Shown here piece by piece: positions 28,001-36,681 of a DNA stretch of 64,000 nt (position 1 is the stretch's first letter; each line of letters begins with the position of its first letter). Below the pieces are notes generated by a model. That model saw only the letters and a program-made list of their open reading frames with translations. It ran no database searches and was not told the DNA's origin. Source of the stretch: an uncultured Neglectibacter sp. (GTDB lineage: Bacteria > Bacillota > Clostridia > Oscillospirales > Acutalibacteraceae); contig CAJFSY010000004.1 of assembly GCA_904419785.1 (NCBI GenBank), positions 1-64,000 on the forward strand. Reading direction: 5' to 3'. The position numbers and the translations under genes are program-made.

Positions 28001-29182
28001 CATCAGGGCCATCTCAAAGGTATCGGCAATGGACATGACCTCGCCGGTAGCCTTCATCTGGGTGCCCAGGTCGCGCTTGGCGTATACAAATTTATCAAAG
28101 GGCCACTTGGGGAACTTGACCGCAACATAGTCCAAAGCAGGCTCAAAGGCGGCGTAGGTCTTGCCGGTAACCGCGTTTTTGATCTCATCCAGAGTGTAGC
28201 CGATGGCGATCTTGGTAGCCACCTTGGCGATGGGATATCCGGTAGCCTTGGAAGCCAGGGCGGAAGAACGGGACACACGGGGGTTTACCTCGATGACAGC
28301 ATACTCGAAAGAAGTGGGATGCAACGCGAACTGGCAATTGCATCCGCCTTCCACGCCCAGCTCGTTGATGATCTTCAACGCGGCGGAACGGAGCATCTGA
28401 TATTCTTTATCAGAAAGAGTGACCGTGGGGGCGATAACGATGGAGTCGCCGGTGTGCACACCCACCGGGTCCAGGTTCTCCATGGAGCAAACGGTGATGG
28501 TATTGCCCTTGCTGTCACGCATCACCTCGAACTCGATCTCTTTCCAACCGGCAATGCTCTTTTCCACCAGGATCTGCGTAATGGGGGACAATGCCAAACC
28601 ATTGGCGGCAGTCTCCCGCAGCTCTTCCTGGTTGTTGACGATGCCGCCGCCGCTTCCTCCCAAGGTAAAGGCGGGACGAATGATGACGGGGTAGCCGATC
28701 TCCAAAGCGAAAGCTTCGGCGTCCTCCACGGTGGTCACCACTTTAGAGGGGATGCAGGGCTGGCCGATCTTCTCCATGGTGTCCTTGAACATCTGCCGGT
28801 CCTCAGCCTTGTCGATGGTCTCAGGGGATGCGCCCAGCAGCCGCACGTTGTGTTTTTCCAAAAATCCCTCTTTTGCCAGCTGCATGGAAAGGGTCAGGCC
28901 GGTCTGACCGCCAAAACCGGACAAAATGCTGTCGGGCTTTTCTTTTTCAATGATGCGCTTGACTGTGGTCAAAGTCAAAGGCTCGATGTATATCTTGTCC
29001 GCCATAGCCTTGTCGGTCATGATGGTGGCGGGGTTGGAGTTTACCAGCACGATCTCGATGCCGTCATCCCGCAGGGCGCGGCAGGCCTGGGTGCCGGCGT
29101 AGTCGAATTCCGCGGCCTGGCCGATCACGATGGGGCCGGAGCCGATCACTAATACCTTTTTAATATCTCTATTCAGTGGCAT
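25100..29182 (-). CDS. carB: Carbamoyl-phosphate synthase large subunit fused to diaminopimelate epimerase
   Basis: A 1360-aa protein, about 290 residues longer than CarB. Residues 1-1065 are a complete CarB: first ATP-grasp half (GGSGGGIVNN, NPRVSRSSALAS), second half (SYVLGGQNM, NPRASRTVPYIS) and the MGS allosteric domain (LYATTGTAMVL). From about residue 1073 (position 25965) a full DapF follows, with both catalytic cysteines in MCGNGIRC and MACGTGTC. Its first motif is altered to KMSACSNDYIY. CarB makes carbamoyl phosphate for arginine and pyrimidines. The frame runs through without interruption. The start is 1 bp after the carA stop. Confidence 0.95.
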   Translation of the reverse strand: MPLNRDIKKVLVIGSGPIVIGQAAEFDYAGTQACRALRDDGIEIVLVNSNPATIMTDKAMADKIYIEPLTLTTVKRIIEKEKPDSILSGFGGQTGLTLSMQLAKEGFLEKHNVRLLGASPETIDKAEDRQMFKDTMEKIGQPCIPSKVVTTVEDAEAFALEIGYPVIIRPAFTLGGSGGGIVNNQEELRETAANGLALSPITQILVEKSIAGWKEIEFEVMRDSKGNTITVCSMENLDPVGVHTGDSIVIAPTVTLSDKEYQMLRSAALKIINELGVEGGCNCQFALHPTSFEYAVIEVNPRVSRSSALASKATGYPIAKVATKIAIGYTLDEIKNAVTGKTYAAFEPALDYVAVKFPKWPFDKFVYAKRDLGTQMKATGEVMSIADTFEMALMKAVRGAEISLDTLNLPKFAAESDENLWHIAVHATDERIFAVYELLKRGVTIEKMHEETMIDCWFLSKLMNLLNYERELAKGQLTEELYTQGKQLGYPDSTIARLSGCEVKFQRKPTFKMVDTCAGEFAAHTPYFYATYDTEESGGEDEALEFIGGDRQKQTVVVLGSGPIRIGQGIEFDYASVHCVMSLQQLGYEVVIINNNPETVSTDFDTGDRLYFEPLSPEDVLDIIKIEKPVGVVVAFGGQTAIKLTKTLAQNNIPILGSSADTIDMAEDRERFDALLERSGIKRPKGHTIMTTEEALNAAQQLGYPVLMRPSYVLGGQNMIIAYCDEDIQEYMAIILSHKQDNPVLIDKYLSGMEIEVDAICDGENILIPGIMEHVERTGIHSGDSIAVYPASDIDDDMSAKIVSTTETLCRELNALGLINLQYIIMDGEIYVIEVNPRASRTVPYISKVTGVPMCDLATKVSLGYKLTDLGFGTGLFKPSPYVAVKVPVFSFEKLTDVDTHLGPEMKSTGEVLGIGNNLEEALYKGLIASGHKMTKGGGVFITVRDQDKPEIGEIAKKFAKMGFQLYATTGTAMVLAKVGLSVKIVDKIHESSVNTITLLESGKVNYVISTSAKGRNPARDSVKIRRKASLLGIPCLTALDTANALADSLMSRYTPENTEIIDINNLKEHKQELRFTKMSACSNDYIYINCFDQKNNIVASPEFLSIFLSDRHNGVGGDGVILICPSDVADAQMRMFNLDGSEGMMCGNGIRCVAKYLFDNNIARGEKVGEGRYVLHIDTKSGVKECTVVTKNGLVSKVTVDMGKAELSPEKIPVRLEGDKVVDKPISIGGNVYRITCCSMGNPHCTVFVPSVDKLDLEDLGPKFEYDPMFPERVNVGFVEVIDKHTLKARIWERGSGETMACGTGTCAAVVAATLNGYCEKGKDIRVILKGGELKINYTDERVLMTGKAEKVYDGVVEV

Positions 29183-29183
29183 A

Positions 29184-30263
29184 TTAGTCCCCCTCCTTCA
29201 TCATGGCGAAAAACTGGTCGAACAATTCCTGGGTATCCAGAGGACCGCCGCAGGCTTCCGGGTGGAACTGCACAGAGAACGCAGGGCAGTCCGTGTAACG
29301 GATACCCTCGCAGGTGCCGTCGTTCACGTTGATGAACAATTCTTTTGCCACGCTGCTGTCGATGCTGCTGGAAACTACCGCGTAGCCGTGGTTCTGGCTG
29401 GAAATGTACACCCGGCCGGTCTCCACGTTCTTTACAGGCTGGTTGGCGCCCCGATGACCGTATTTCAGCTTTTCGGTTTTAAAACCGTGAGCCAGGGCCA
29501 GAAGCTGATGTCCCAAGCAAATGCCGAACAGGGGAATCCCCAGCTTGCAGATCTCTTTCAGATTGCCGATGATCTCAGTGTTCTCAGCAGGATCGCCGGG
29601 ACCGTTGCTGAGCATGATGCCGTCTACTCCCATGGCCTGTATGTCCTGGGCGGTAGTGGTGCAGGGACACACCGTAACTTCTGCCCCGCGCTTTACCAGC
29701 TCCCGGTAGATGTTCTTTTTCAGGCCGAAATCCAACAGGGCGATCTTCTTTTTCACCTCTCCCTCAGGACGCACCACATAGCGCTCTTTGGTAGAGGAAG
29801 CTTTCACAGCCCCTGTAACACGATAGGCTTTCAGCGCCTCGAAATCCACCGTGGAGGGGTCGTCGGTGATGATGCCGTTCATTACGCCGGCCTCGCGGAT
29901 GATCTTCGTCAAGGTGCGGGTATCTACGCCGGAAAGGCCGATGACGCCCTTTTCTTGAAAAAAGGTGTCAAGGCTGCCCTCAGAACGGAAGTTGGAGGGA
30001 GCTTGGCACCAATGTTTTACGATATACGCGCAGGGACCAATGACGTCGCTTTCAAAGTCGGCGGGGATAACGCCATAATTGCCAATAAGGGGGAAGGTCT
30101 GCACTACCATCTGCCCCCAATAGCTTCGGTCGGTCAACGTTTCCAAATAGCCGGTCATACCTGTGGTAAATACCACTTCCGCGGTCATTTCGCCTTCGGC
30201 GCCAAAACGCTCGCCACGAAAAACCTTCCCGTTTTCCAGCACAAGATATCCAGTTTTCCCCAT
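29184..30263 (-). CDS. carA: Carbamoyl-phosphate synthase small subunit
   Basis: A 359-aa glutaminase subunit. The C-terminal class I amidotransferase has LSNGPGDP, the Cys nucleophile in FGICLGHQ and the His/Glu pair in QFHPEA. The N-terminal CarA domain begins GYLVLENGKVFRGE. It supplies ammonia to CarB. Stop TAA and the carB ATG are one base apart; the carB ribosome-binding site AAGGAGGGGG is inside carA. First gene of the pyrimidine/DAP block. Confidence 0.97.
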   Translation of the reverse strand: MGKTGYLVLENGKVFRGERFGAEGEMTAEVVFTTGMTGYLETLTDRSYWGQMVVQTFPLIGNYGVIPADFESDVIGPCAYIVKHWCQAPSNFRSEGSLDTFFQEKGVIGLSGVDTRTLTKIIREAGVMNGIITDDPSTVDFEALKAYRVTGAVKASSTKERYVVRPEGEVKKKIALLDFGLKKNIYRELVKRGAEVTVCPCTTTAQDIQAMGVDGIMLSNGPGDPAENTEIIGNLKEICKLGIPLFGICLGHQLLALAHGFKTEKLKYGHRGANQPVKNVETGRVYISSQNHGYAVVSSSIDSSVAKELFINVNDGTCEGIRYTDCPAFSVQFHPEACGGPLDTQELFDQFFAMMKEGD

Positions 30264-30377
30264 ACGCTCAACCCTTTCTCTCTCGTTTTAGACGCTCTGC
30301 CGCCTAAAGCCGTCCTCTTTCCCCGCAGGACAAAACCAAGGCGCGTTTGCTTCGTCTCTCACAGTTATCAATAGTAT

Positions 30378-30406
30378 ATCATACCCGATAGGGAGAAAAC
30401 AAGCAA
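30378..30406 (-). promoter_or_regulatory. Promoter of the carA operon
   Basis: Minus strand TTGCTT (30406-30401), 17-bp spacer, TATGAT (30383-30378). The predicted leader is about 110 nt and shows a GTCCT/AGGAC hairpin but no clear PyrR loop or terminator. Confidence 0.65.
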
Positions 30407-30807
30407 GAAGATTTTTCGATTCTACACTTTACACAAAGCTGTTCGGCTAAAGAAGAAAGATTTCCACCTCTTTTTCCATCGTTATAATTTCTTTTCTCGC
30501 AATGCTTTTGTTTTACCGGGGTCAATATGCATATTTGATTTTTACAACTTGCAAAATTACGGCAAATAAAATATTTTTCAAAAAACACATATCTTACAAA
30601 AAATCAAGCTTTAACAAGCCTAGAAACTTTTTATCAACAGGAAATATTATAGAGCTTTCTTTTTAGGTTTTCAAGCCATTTTGCATATTAGAATACATTT
30701 CCCGTCATTTAATAATTATTTCCCCGGAATTTTCCATAAAAAGTTTTCCCAACTCCCACCCCACTTCTGTTCACCCTAGAGAAACCCTTCTTACCTTTAA
30801 AAAACTG
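30407..30807. other. AT-rich intergenic stretch without a recognised gene
   Basis: About 400 bp between the divergent carA and glutamine synthetase promoters. It is much richer in A/T than the flanking genes, with several poly-A/T runs. I see no coding frame with a ribosome-binding site and no strong hairpin. It may hold binding sites for nitrogen or pyrimidine regulators, but none is recognisable. Confidence 0.45.
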
Positions 30808-30837
30808 TTGACAAAGGCGCTTTTCCAGGTATAGAAT
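30808..30837 (+). promoter_or_regulatory. Promoter of glutamine synthetase III
   Basis: TTGACA (30808-30813), 18-bp spacer and TAGAAT (30832-30837). Transcription would start near 30844, giving a leader of about 120 nt. Confidence 0.75.
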
Positions 30838-30849
30838 ACGATATAGAAC

Positions 30850-30903
30850 AGCAAAGGCGCTGAAGGGGTCCCCCTCAGCGCCTTTCGTGTTAAAGGCGCT
30901 TCT
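30850..30903 (+). promoter_or_regulatory. Hairpin and direct repeats in the glutamine synthetase leader
   Basis: A strong stem AAAGGCGCTGA / TCAGCGCCTTT with GGGG/CCCC inside its loop lies just after the predicted start of transcription. The 9-mer AAAGGCGCT recurs near 30813 and 30895. The inverted copy at 30876-30885 could pair with either neighbour, so alternative folds are possible. No U-tract follows, so it is not a normal terminator. Confidence 0.5.
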
Positions 30904-30962
30904 CCTTTCATAAGCATTATTAGCAAAAAAGCGCCCAATCCTTTAGGAAAGAGTGGTAGGCT

Positions 30963-33074
30963 ATGACTTGTTCGGAAAACCGCAAAAGCATCCCTGAGCT
31001 CTTCGGCAGCTCGGTCTTTAACGACGACGTCATGCAGGAACGGCTGCCAAAGGACGTGTACAAATCCCTGCGCAAAACCATTGACGAAGGCAAAGATCTG
31101 GATTTGAACGTGGCCAACGCTGTGGCCAACGCCATGAAAGATTGGGCCGTGGAAAAGGGCGCCACCCATTACACCCACTGGTTCCAACCCTTAAACGGCA
31201 TCACCGCAGAAAAGCACGACAGCTTTATTTCCCCCACCACCGACGGCCGGGTCATCATGCAGTTTTCCGGCAAAGAGCTGATCAAAGGCGAGCCCGACGC
31301 TTCCTCTTTTCCTTCCGGCGGTTTGCGGGCTACTTTCGAAGCCCGGGGCTACACTGCCTGGGACCCCACCTCTTACGCTTTTGTAAAAGGAGATTCCCTC
31401 TACATTCCCACGGCATTCTGCTCTTACAGCGGTGAAGTGCTGGATAAAAAAACCCCCCTGCTGCGCTCTATGGAAGACTTGAGCAGTCAGGCTGTCCGGA
31501 TTTTGCGCCTTTTTGGTGACAACAAAACAAATCGGGTTATCACCACGGTTGGGCCCGAACAGGAATATTTCCTGGTGGACAAAAAACTGTACGACCAGCG
31601 TCCCGACCTGCAGTTCTGCGGCCGCACGCTATTCGGCGCCAAAGCTCCCAAAGGCCAAGAGCTGGAAGATCACTATTTTGGAGCCATTAAGCCCCGAGTG
31701 GCGGCGTTCATGAAGGAACTGGACGAAGAATTGTGGAAGCTTGGCATCCTTTCCAAAACAAAGCATAACGAAGTTGCCCCCTCCCAGCACGAGCTGGCTC
31801 CTATCTTCACTACCACCAACATCGCCACCGATCACAACCAGCTGATCATGGAAACCATGAAGAACGTGGCGGCCCGCCATGGATTGGTGTGCCTGCTAAA
31901 CGAAAAGCCCTTTGAAGGGGTCAACGGCAGCGGCAAACACAACAACTGGTCTGTTTCCACAGACACAGGCAAAAACTTGCTGGACCCCGGCAAAGAGCCG
32001 GAAAAAAACACCCAGTTCCTGCTGTTCCTGGCCGCTGTCATCAAAGGCGTGGACGAATATCAGGATCTGCTGCGTATTTCCGTGGCATCTGCCGGCAACG
32101 ACCACCGTTTGGGCGCCAACGAAGCGCCTCCGGCTATTGTGTCCATGTTCCTGGGCGATGAGCTCTCTGCCATTTTGCAATCCATCGAGGATGACGTGCC
32201 CTATACCGGCATTGAGGAAAAGAAGCTGCAAACCGGCGTTCATGTGCTGCCTGACCTGAACATGGACACAACCGACCGGAACCGCACTTCTCCTTTCGCG
32301 TTTACCGGCAACAAGTTCGAGTTCCGTATGTTGGGTTCCGCCATTTCCATTTCCTGTCCCAACATTATGCTGAACACCCTGGCCGCTGAGGAACTCCGCC
32401 AGTTCGCCGACGAACTGGAAAACTCCACGGATCTGGAAGGCGATGTTCGCAAGCTGGTGCGCCGCGTTATGAAAGAGCATAAGCGGATCATCTTCAACGG
32501 AGACGGCTATTCCGAAGCTTGGACGGAAGAAGCTAAACGCCGGGGCCTGCTGAACCTGGCTACTACGGTAGACGCTCTGCCCCGGTATCTGGACCAGAAA
32601 AATGTACAGCTGTTTATCCGGCACAAAATTTATACCGAAGCTGAGATGGAAGCCCGCTATGAGACGATCCTGGAAGAATATTCCAAAACGCTAAATATCG
32701 AGTCTTTAACGATGAGCAGCATGGTGCGCCACGACATTTTACCGGCAGTCAGCGCCTATGTAGCCAGCTTGGCGGAAGCAGTAAACGCCAAACGGAACGT
32801 CTGCCCCAATTTGGCCTGTACTGCGGAAGTCACGTTAATTGAAAAGCTTTCCTCCTTGATGGATGAGGCATTCCAGAAAGTAGAAGCCTTAGGCACCGCC
32901 ACTGCTGACAGCAAGGCCGAAAGCTATAACGCTTTGACCGCCGCTACCTACTACAAAGATGTGATCATCCCTGCCATGGAAGGCTTGCGGGCAGTCGTTG
33001 ACCAAATGGAAGTGGACACCGCCTCCGATTTCTGGCCCTATCCCAGCTACGGCGATTTGATGTTCAAAGTGTAA
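30963..33074 (+). CDS. glnN: Glutamine synthetase type III
   Basis: A 703-aa protein, the length of GSIII rather than the 440-470 aa GSI. The N-terminal [12 protein letters not shown] and [13 protein letters not shown], the metal-binding EKHDSF and GPEQEYF, and the NKHNEV-like [15 protein letters not shown] segments are GSIII signatures. It makes glutamine from glutamate and ammonia; GSIII forms a dodecamer with opposed rings. A GGTAGG site precedes the ATG. It is monocistronic, with a promoter and leader hairpin upstream and a terminator downstream. Confidence 0.96.
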   Translation: MTCSENRKSIPELFGSSVFNDDVMQERLPKDVYKSLRKTIDEGKDLDLNVANAVANAMKDWAVEKGATHYTHWFQPLNGITAEKHDSFISPTTDGRVIMQFSGKELIKGEPDASSFPSGGLRATFEARGYTAWDPTSYAFVKGDSLYIPTAFCSYSGEVLDKKTPLLRSMEDLSSQAVRILRLFGDNKTNRVITTVGPEQEYFLVDKKLYDQRPDLQFCGRTLFGAKAPKGQELEDHYFGAIKPRVAAFMKELDEELWKLGILSKTKHNEVAPSQHELAPIFTTTNIATDHNQLIMETMKNVAARHGLVCLLNEKPFEGVNGSGKHNNWSVSTDTGKNLLDPGKEPEKNTQFLLFLAAVIKGVDEYQDLLRISVASAGNDHRLGANEAPPAIVSMFLGDELSAILQSIEDDVPYTGIEEKKLQTGVHVLPDLNMDTTDRNRTSPFAFTGNKFEFRMLGSAISISCPNIMLNTLAAEELRQFADELENSTDLEGDVRKLVRRVMKEHKRIIFNGDGYSEAWTEEAKRRGLLNLATTVDALPRYLDQKNVQLFIRHKIYTEAEMEARYETILEEYSKTLNIESLTMSSMVRHDILPAVSAYVASLAEAVNAKRNVCPNLACTAEVTLIEKLSSLMDEAFQKVEALGTATADSKAESYNALTAATYYKDVIIPAMEGLRAVVDQMEVDTASDFWPYPSYGDLMFKV

Positions 33075-33130
33075 TTTTCCGGGCGTATGGGAATTTTCCC
33101 GTATCAATAATTTTGCAAAATCAACTATAG

Positions 33131-33170
33131 ACAAGGCGTGTAGGAGAGTTTCTCCCACACGCCTTTTTTA
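33131..33170. terminator. Bidirectional intrinsic terminator
   Basis: AAGGCGTGTAGGAGA and TCTCCCACACGCCTTTTTT form a long stem with a 3-base loop between the convergent glutamine synthetase and CmpB-like genes. Confidence 0.9.
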
Positions 33171-33175
33171 CGCGA

Positions 33176-34759
33176 TCAATCCTGTTGTGTCATGTCTGTT
33201 ATGTAAGGGCTGCTGACTTTTGCCGGCAACGGAGGCAGTTCCGGTTTTCCTACATATTCCATGCCGGGGAAAATCCAATCCAAATAAGAATCCGGGAAGT
33301 AGGTGTCGAAAAAGACTTGTATCTGATTTGTTGCGGGAATATCATTGTGCCGCTCGCTGCGGCGATACACCGCCCCAATGGACAACAAGATGTCCACGGC
33401 CATCAGAACACTGACCACCACTGTTGCAATACGCCCTGCTTTCTTGGGAATCTTCTGTATCTCACGAGACATCATGGGATAAAGGTCTTTCACCCATACC
33501 AAGCCCAAAATCCCCCAGAAAAAGGAATACATCAAATTGGTGCGCCCGCCAATATTGAAAGCGGAATCACTGTATTCCCAAGAAACCGTACCAAATACCG
33601 CTTGCTGCAAAAAGCTGCACAAATATTCGAACGCGCCGCCGATAAACATGCTGGCTAAGAAAATCATGCTGTCCTTCTGCTTATACAGCCGGGAAAGAAT
33701 TAGTGTGATCACCACAGCGCCCATGCCGTACACCGGGATAAAGGGGCCAAACACCAACCCTACCCGCACCTCAAAGTGGGAAGTGGTCACCAAAGCGTAG
33801 AGCGTCTCCAAAACAAAGCCTACAACGTTTCCCGTCATAAATATCCAAAACAGCTTTGAATAGCACAGCCCAAAAGCAAATGGACGTTCCTCGCCCGGCG
33901 CCAGACGCAGCTCATAAGCCGCCCGGGCATCCTCGTTGCGCTTGCGCATGGCTTCCCAGGAACGGCGGCGCAGCTCGTTCATATTCTGCCGCAGTTCTTC
34001 CAGCTGCTCGTTATATTTCAAAAGCTGCAAATCAGGGAAAGCTTTCAGCAAGCGGCGGCGCAGCCGGTTATTCTGCAGGTTCTTCTCATATTTTTCCTTC
34101 AGACGAGCCGCTTCACGCTGCCAATCTTTCTCCAAAACCTGCTTCTCTTCCAGACGCTTCTCATGCAAAGCGATCGCGCTTCTGGAAAGATCCTGACCCA
34201 GCCGGTCGGAACCCTGCCGAAGTTTCCGGGTCACATATTCCAAATTCCGCAGCTTCCGGTTCAAGCCGATCAAACCAATAGCTGTCACCAGGAAATCCAG
34301 CACCAAAACGCTGCCCAAAATAATCAGCAGTATCCAGCCCAGCGTCTGTGGGATCAAAGAGAACAGGTCATGAGCCGCCGGCATGATATACCGCACGATC
34401 AAAGCCCCGGCAATACCCCACAGCACGCTGAATTTCAAGCAGATATACCCGTTAAGGTTGTGGGGATTGTCAGAATAATCCCACCACTTTTGGTGGAACA
34501 GTTTTTCCAGCAAAAATCCGGCCAGCCATTCCAACGCCGAACCCAGCAGCATAGAGCCCACCAACAACACTGCCAGGCTTTTTCCAAAGGGCCGCAGCAA
34601 AAAATCCATTGCCACAACGCCGATGCCGTAGATGGGGCAGAGAGGGCCGTTCAAAAAGCCCCGGTTCACAAAGCGTTTCTGCCGAATAGCGGCGAACACA
34701 ACCTCACTACACCAACCCAAAAAAGCAAATAAAAAGAAGCACCACAAATAAGTATACAT
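33176..34759 (-). CDS. Duplicated CmpB-type (PF06541-like) membrane protein with central coiled coil
   Basis: A 527-aa protein containing two related membrane units. Unit 1 (about residues 5-160) has NGPLCPIYGIGVV, EWLAGFLLEKLF and WWDYSD; unit 2 (about 295-450) has FGPFIPVYGMGAV, EYLCSFLQQAVFG and WEYSD. Between them about 110 charged residues (Arg/Lys/Glu/Leu, 175-290) look like a cytoplasmic coiled coil. The units resemble the putative ABC-transporter type IV family, whose function is unknown. The ATG at 34759 lies seven bases after AGGGG. No ATPase gene is adjacent. Confidence 0.78.
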   Translation of the reverse strand: MYTYLWCFFLFAFLGWCSEVVFAAIRQKRFVNRGFLNGPLCPIYGIGVVAMDFLLRPFGKSLAVLLVGSMLLGSALEWLAGFLLEKLFHQKWWDYSDNPHNLNGYICLKFSVLWGIAGALIVRYIMPAAHDLFSLIPQTLGWILLIILGSVLVLDFLVTAIGLIGLNRKLRNLEYVTRKLRQGSDRLGQDLSRSAIALHEKRLEEKQVLEKDWQREAARLKEKYEKNLQNNRLRRRLLKAFPDLQLLKYNEQLEELRQNMNELRRRSWEAMRKRNEDARAAYELRLAPGEERPFAFGLCYSKLFWIFMTGNVVGFVLETLYALVTTSHFEVRVGLVFGPFIPVYGMGAVVITLILSRLYKQKDSMIFLASMFIGGAFEYLCSFLQQAVFGTVSWEYSDSAFNIGGRTNLMYSFFWGILGLVWVKDLYPMMSREIQKIPKKAGRIATVVVSVLMAVDILLSIGAVYRRSERHNDIPATNQIQVFFDTYFPDSYLDWIFPGMEYVGKPELPPLPAKVSSPYITDMTQQD

Positions 34760-34811
34760 CCGCATTCCCCTGTTCAAGAATTTCCCAATTATCCAAAAAT
34801 ATAATTTAACA

Positions 34812-34840
34812 AGTTTACCAGACTTTCACACATTTGTAAA
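34812..34840 (-). promoter_or_regulatory. Promoter of the CmpB-like gene
   Basis: Minus strand TTTACA (34840-34835), 17-bp spacer, TAAACT (34817-34812), about 50 bp before the start codon. Confidence 0.6.
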
Positions 34841-34919
34841 GCTCACTATCACTTTCTTCCATGGATATGCACAACCGGGCGTGAAAAGACATGTTTTGAA
34901 AGCCGCAATCCAAGGGGCT

Positions 34920-36449
34920 TTATGGTCTCTCCGGCGGGAACTCCCGGAAAACCTCTGGCAATACATCTACCAGATCGGTGGGAAGCATGGCGCGCTGTGT
35001 GTATTTTTCCGCGCAAAGGTCCCCCGCTCTGCCATGAAGATAGGCAGCCAGCACCGCTGTTTCAAAAGGCGCCACCCCCTGGGACAAAAATGCCCCCGCC
35101 ATCCCAGCCAGCACGTCTCCGCTTCCCCCTTTGGCCATGCCCGGGTTGCCGGTGGGGTTCACGGCGCACCGTCCATCGGGGGAGGCAATGACAGTAGCCG
35201 CCCCCTTCAAAGCCACCACGGTCCCAGTTTCTCTTGCCTTCTGTTGGGCAGCCCCCAGCCGGTCCGACTGAATTTCGGGAATGCTGTCATCGCAGAGCCG
35301 GGCCATCTCCCCAGGATGAGGCGTCAGAACCAAGGGGATAGAAACATTCTCCAGAAAACCGGGATGTCTCGACAAAAAGTTGATGGCGTCCGCGTCCGCT
35401 ACCATAGGGCGTCTGCAATGGGAAAATACCAGCGGGCACAACAATTCAGACCGTTCTCCCAGACCGCAGCCCATCACGCAGGCCGTGCATTTCTCCAAAG
35501 CGTCCAGCAAGGCTTGCTCGCTCTCTTCCCTGCGGTTTTCCCAATCCAGCACCAAAAACACCGCCTGGGGTACAGCTTGGGCCAAAATGGGATACAACCG
35601 TTCTTCCACAGCGATTTGCAGCAGACCTACGCCGCAACGCAAAGCCGCTTTCGCCGCCATCACGCAGGCGCCGGCCATCCCCCAGCTCCCACATACCAGC
35701 AAAAGCTTGCCCATATCCCCTTTGTTGCTCTGAGGGTCTGGGAGGGCGAGACATGCGGCAGGAAAAGAATCGTCCGTCTCAAACAAGCGCGTTTCCGCTC
35801 CCTCCACCAAGGCTGGGGGGACCCCCACTTGACGCACCACTGTCTCCCCGCAAAATTCTTTCCCTGGATACGACACATTAGCGGGCTTTTTCCCTGTAAA
35901 GGTCACCGTCACATCTGCCCGGAACGCCCCGGCGCTGACACGGCCCGTATCGCATTCCACACCGCTGGGCAGGTCGGCGGAGACCTTCAAACAAGCTAGG
36001 TTTCCGGCGTATCCCAAAAAATGGGCCGGCACCCCGGAAAGCTCCCCGCGGAAACTGAACCCAAACACACAGTCCACGATCACGTCCGCTGTGTCCATGG
36101 CTGCCTCTGCGGCTTCTTTTTCCTCCCCGCCGGAAAGCACCCGCACTTGTTGCGGCAGGTGCGCAAAGGCTTCCCGGGAAAGGTCTGTGGCAGGCTCCCC
36201 CTGGGTGAGTATCACCACGCAGGCTATCCCCTTCTGGGACAAATGCCGGGCGCAGACAAAACCGTCTCCACCGTTGTTCCCTTTCCCGCACAACACAGCC
36301 ACCCGTTTTCCAAAGGCCGGGCGGCAGCGGCTCTCCACCTCTTGGGCCAAGGCGGTTCCGGCGTTCTCCATTAACTGGGCCAAAGTGACCCCCGCGGTCA
36401 CCGCCGCCATCTCCAAACGCTGCATTTCATCGCGGCAAAACAGCTTCAT
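34920..36449 (-). CDS. nnrD: Bifunctional NAD(P)HX epimerase/dehydratase
   Basis: A 509-aa fusion of the two NAD(P)HX repair activities. The N-terminal NnrE/YjeF_N part (1-210) has VLCGKGNNGGDGFVCARHL. The C-terminal NnrD/ribokinase-like part (about 230-509) has KGDMGKLLLVCGS, LTPHPGEMARL and the ATP-site motif GNPGMAKGGSGDVLAG. Together they return hydrated NADH/NADPH to active cofactor, using ADP or ATP. Start ATG follows AAGGAGGAG. It is divergent from the ribU riboswitch promoter; the two start regions are about 15 bp apart. Confidence 0.94.
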   Translation of the reverse strand: MKLFCRDEMQRLEMAAVTAGVTLAQLMENAGTALAQEVESRCRPAFGKRVAVLCGKGNNGGDGFVCARHLSQKGIACVVILTQGEPATDLSREAFAHLPQQVRVLSGGEEKEAAEAAMDTADVIVDCVFGFSFRGELSGVPAHFLGYAGNLACLKVSADLPSGVECDTGRVSAGAFRADVTVTFTGKKPANVSYPGKEFCGETVVRQVGVPPALVEGAETRLFETDDSFPAACLALPDPQSNKGDMGKLLLVCGSWGMAGACVMAAKAALRCGVGLLQIAVEERLYPILAQAVPQAVFLVLDWENRREESEQALLDALEKCTACVMGCGLGERSELLCPLVFSHCRRPMVADADAINFLSRHPGFLENVSIPLVLTPHPGEMARLCDDSIPEIQSDRLGAAQQKARETGTVVALKGAATVIASPDGRCAVNPTGNPGMAKGGSGDVLAGMAGAFLSQGVAPFETAVLAAYLHGRAGDLCAEKYTQRAMLPTDLVDVLPEVFREFPPERP

Positions 36450-36461
36450 AGCTTCTCCTCC

Positions 36462-36490
36462 TTGACAGGCGCAAAACTCTGTATTAGAAT
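36462..36490 (+). promoter_or_regulatory. Promoter of the FMN riboswitch/ribU unit
   Basis: TTGACA (36462-36467), 17-bp spacer, TAGAAT (36485-36490). The riboswitch begins about 14 bp after the -10. Confidence 0.88.
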
Positions 36491-36503
36491 GATACCAGCA
36501 AAT

Positions 36504-36639
36504 GATCTTCGGGGCAAGGTGCAATTCCTGACCGGCAGTAAAGTCTGCGAACGGAGAGGTCTCCTCTCCGCCGAACCGGTGTGATTCCGGTACCGACGGT
36601 AATCCGCGTTTCGCGGGAAAGTCCGGATGAAAGAAGATT
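36504..36639 (+). promoter_or_regulatory. FMN riboswitch (RFN element)
   Basis: The conserved RFN blocks are present in order: CTTCGGGGCAAGGTG, TTCCTGACCGGCAGTAAAG, GTCTGCGA, CCGGTGTGATTCCGGTACC and GGATGAAAGAAG, with the closing helix ATCTTC/GAAGAT. FMN binding normally favours termination. A matching terminator lies at 36682-36717, before ribU. Confidence 0.96.
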
Positions 36640-36681
36640 GGAAACGGCTGTTTTTTACCCATTCCGGTTTCATCGTAAAGG

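Noticed and set aside
24992-29152. A 1386-codon open frame on the plus strand opposite carB-dapF
   Set aside because: It mirrors the codon pattern of the certain carB-dapF gene, is rich in His/Gly/Val as expected for an antisense shadow, and has no ribosome-binding site or recognisable domain.
30264-30377. PyrR-type attenuator in the carA leader
   Set aside because: A short GTCCT/AGGAC hairpin exists, but the PyrR loop consensus and a terminator with U-tract are missing.
30771-31187. A minus-strand frame opposite the glutamine synthetase start
   Set aside because: It is an antisense shadow overlapping the promoter and leader; no ribosome-binding site was seen.
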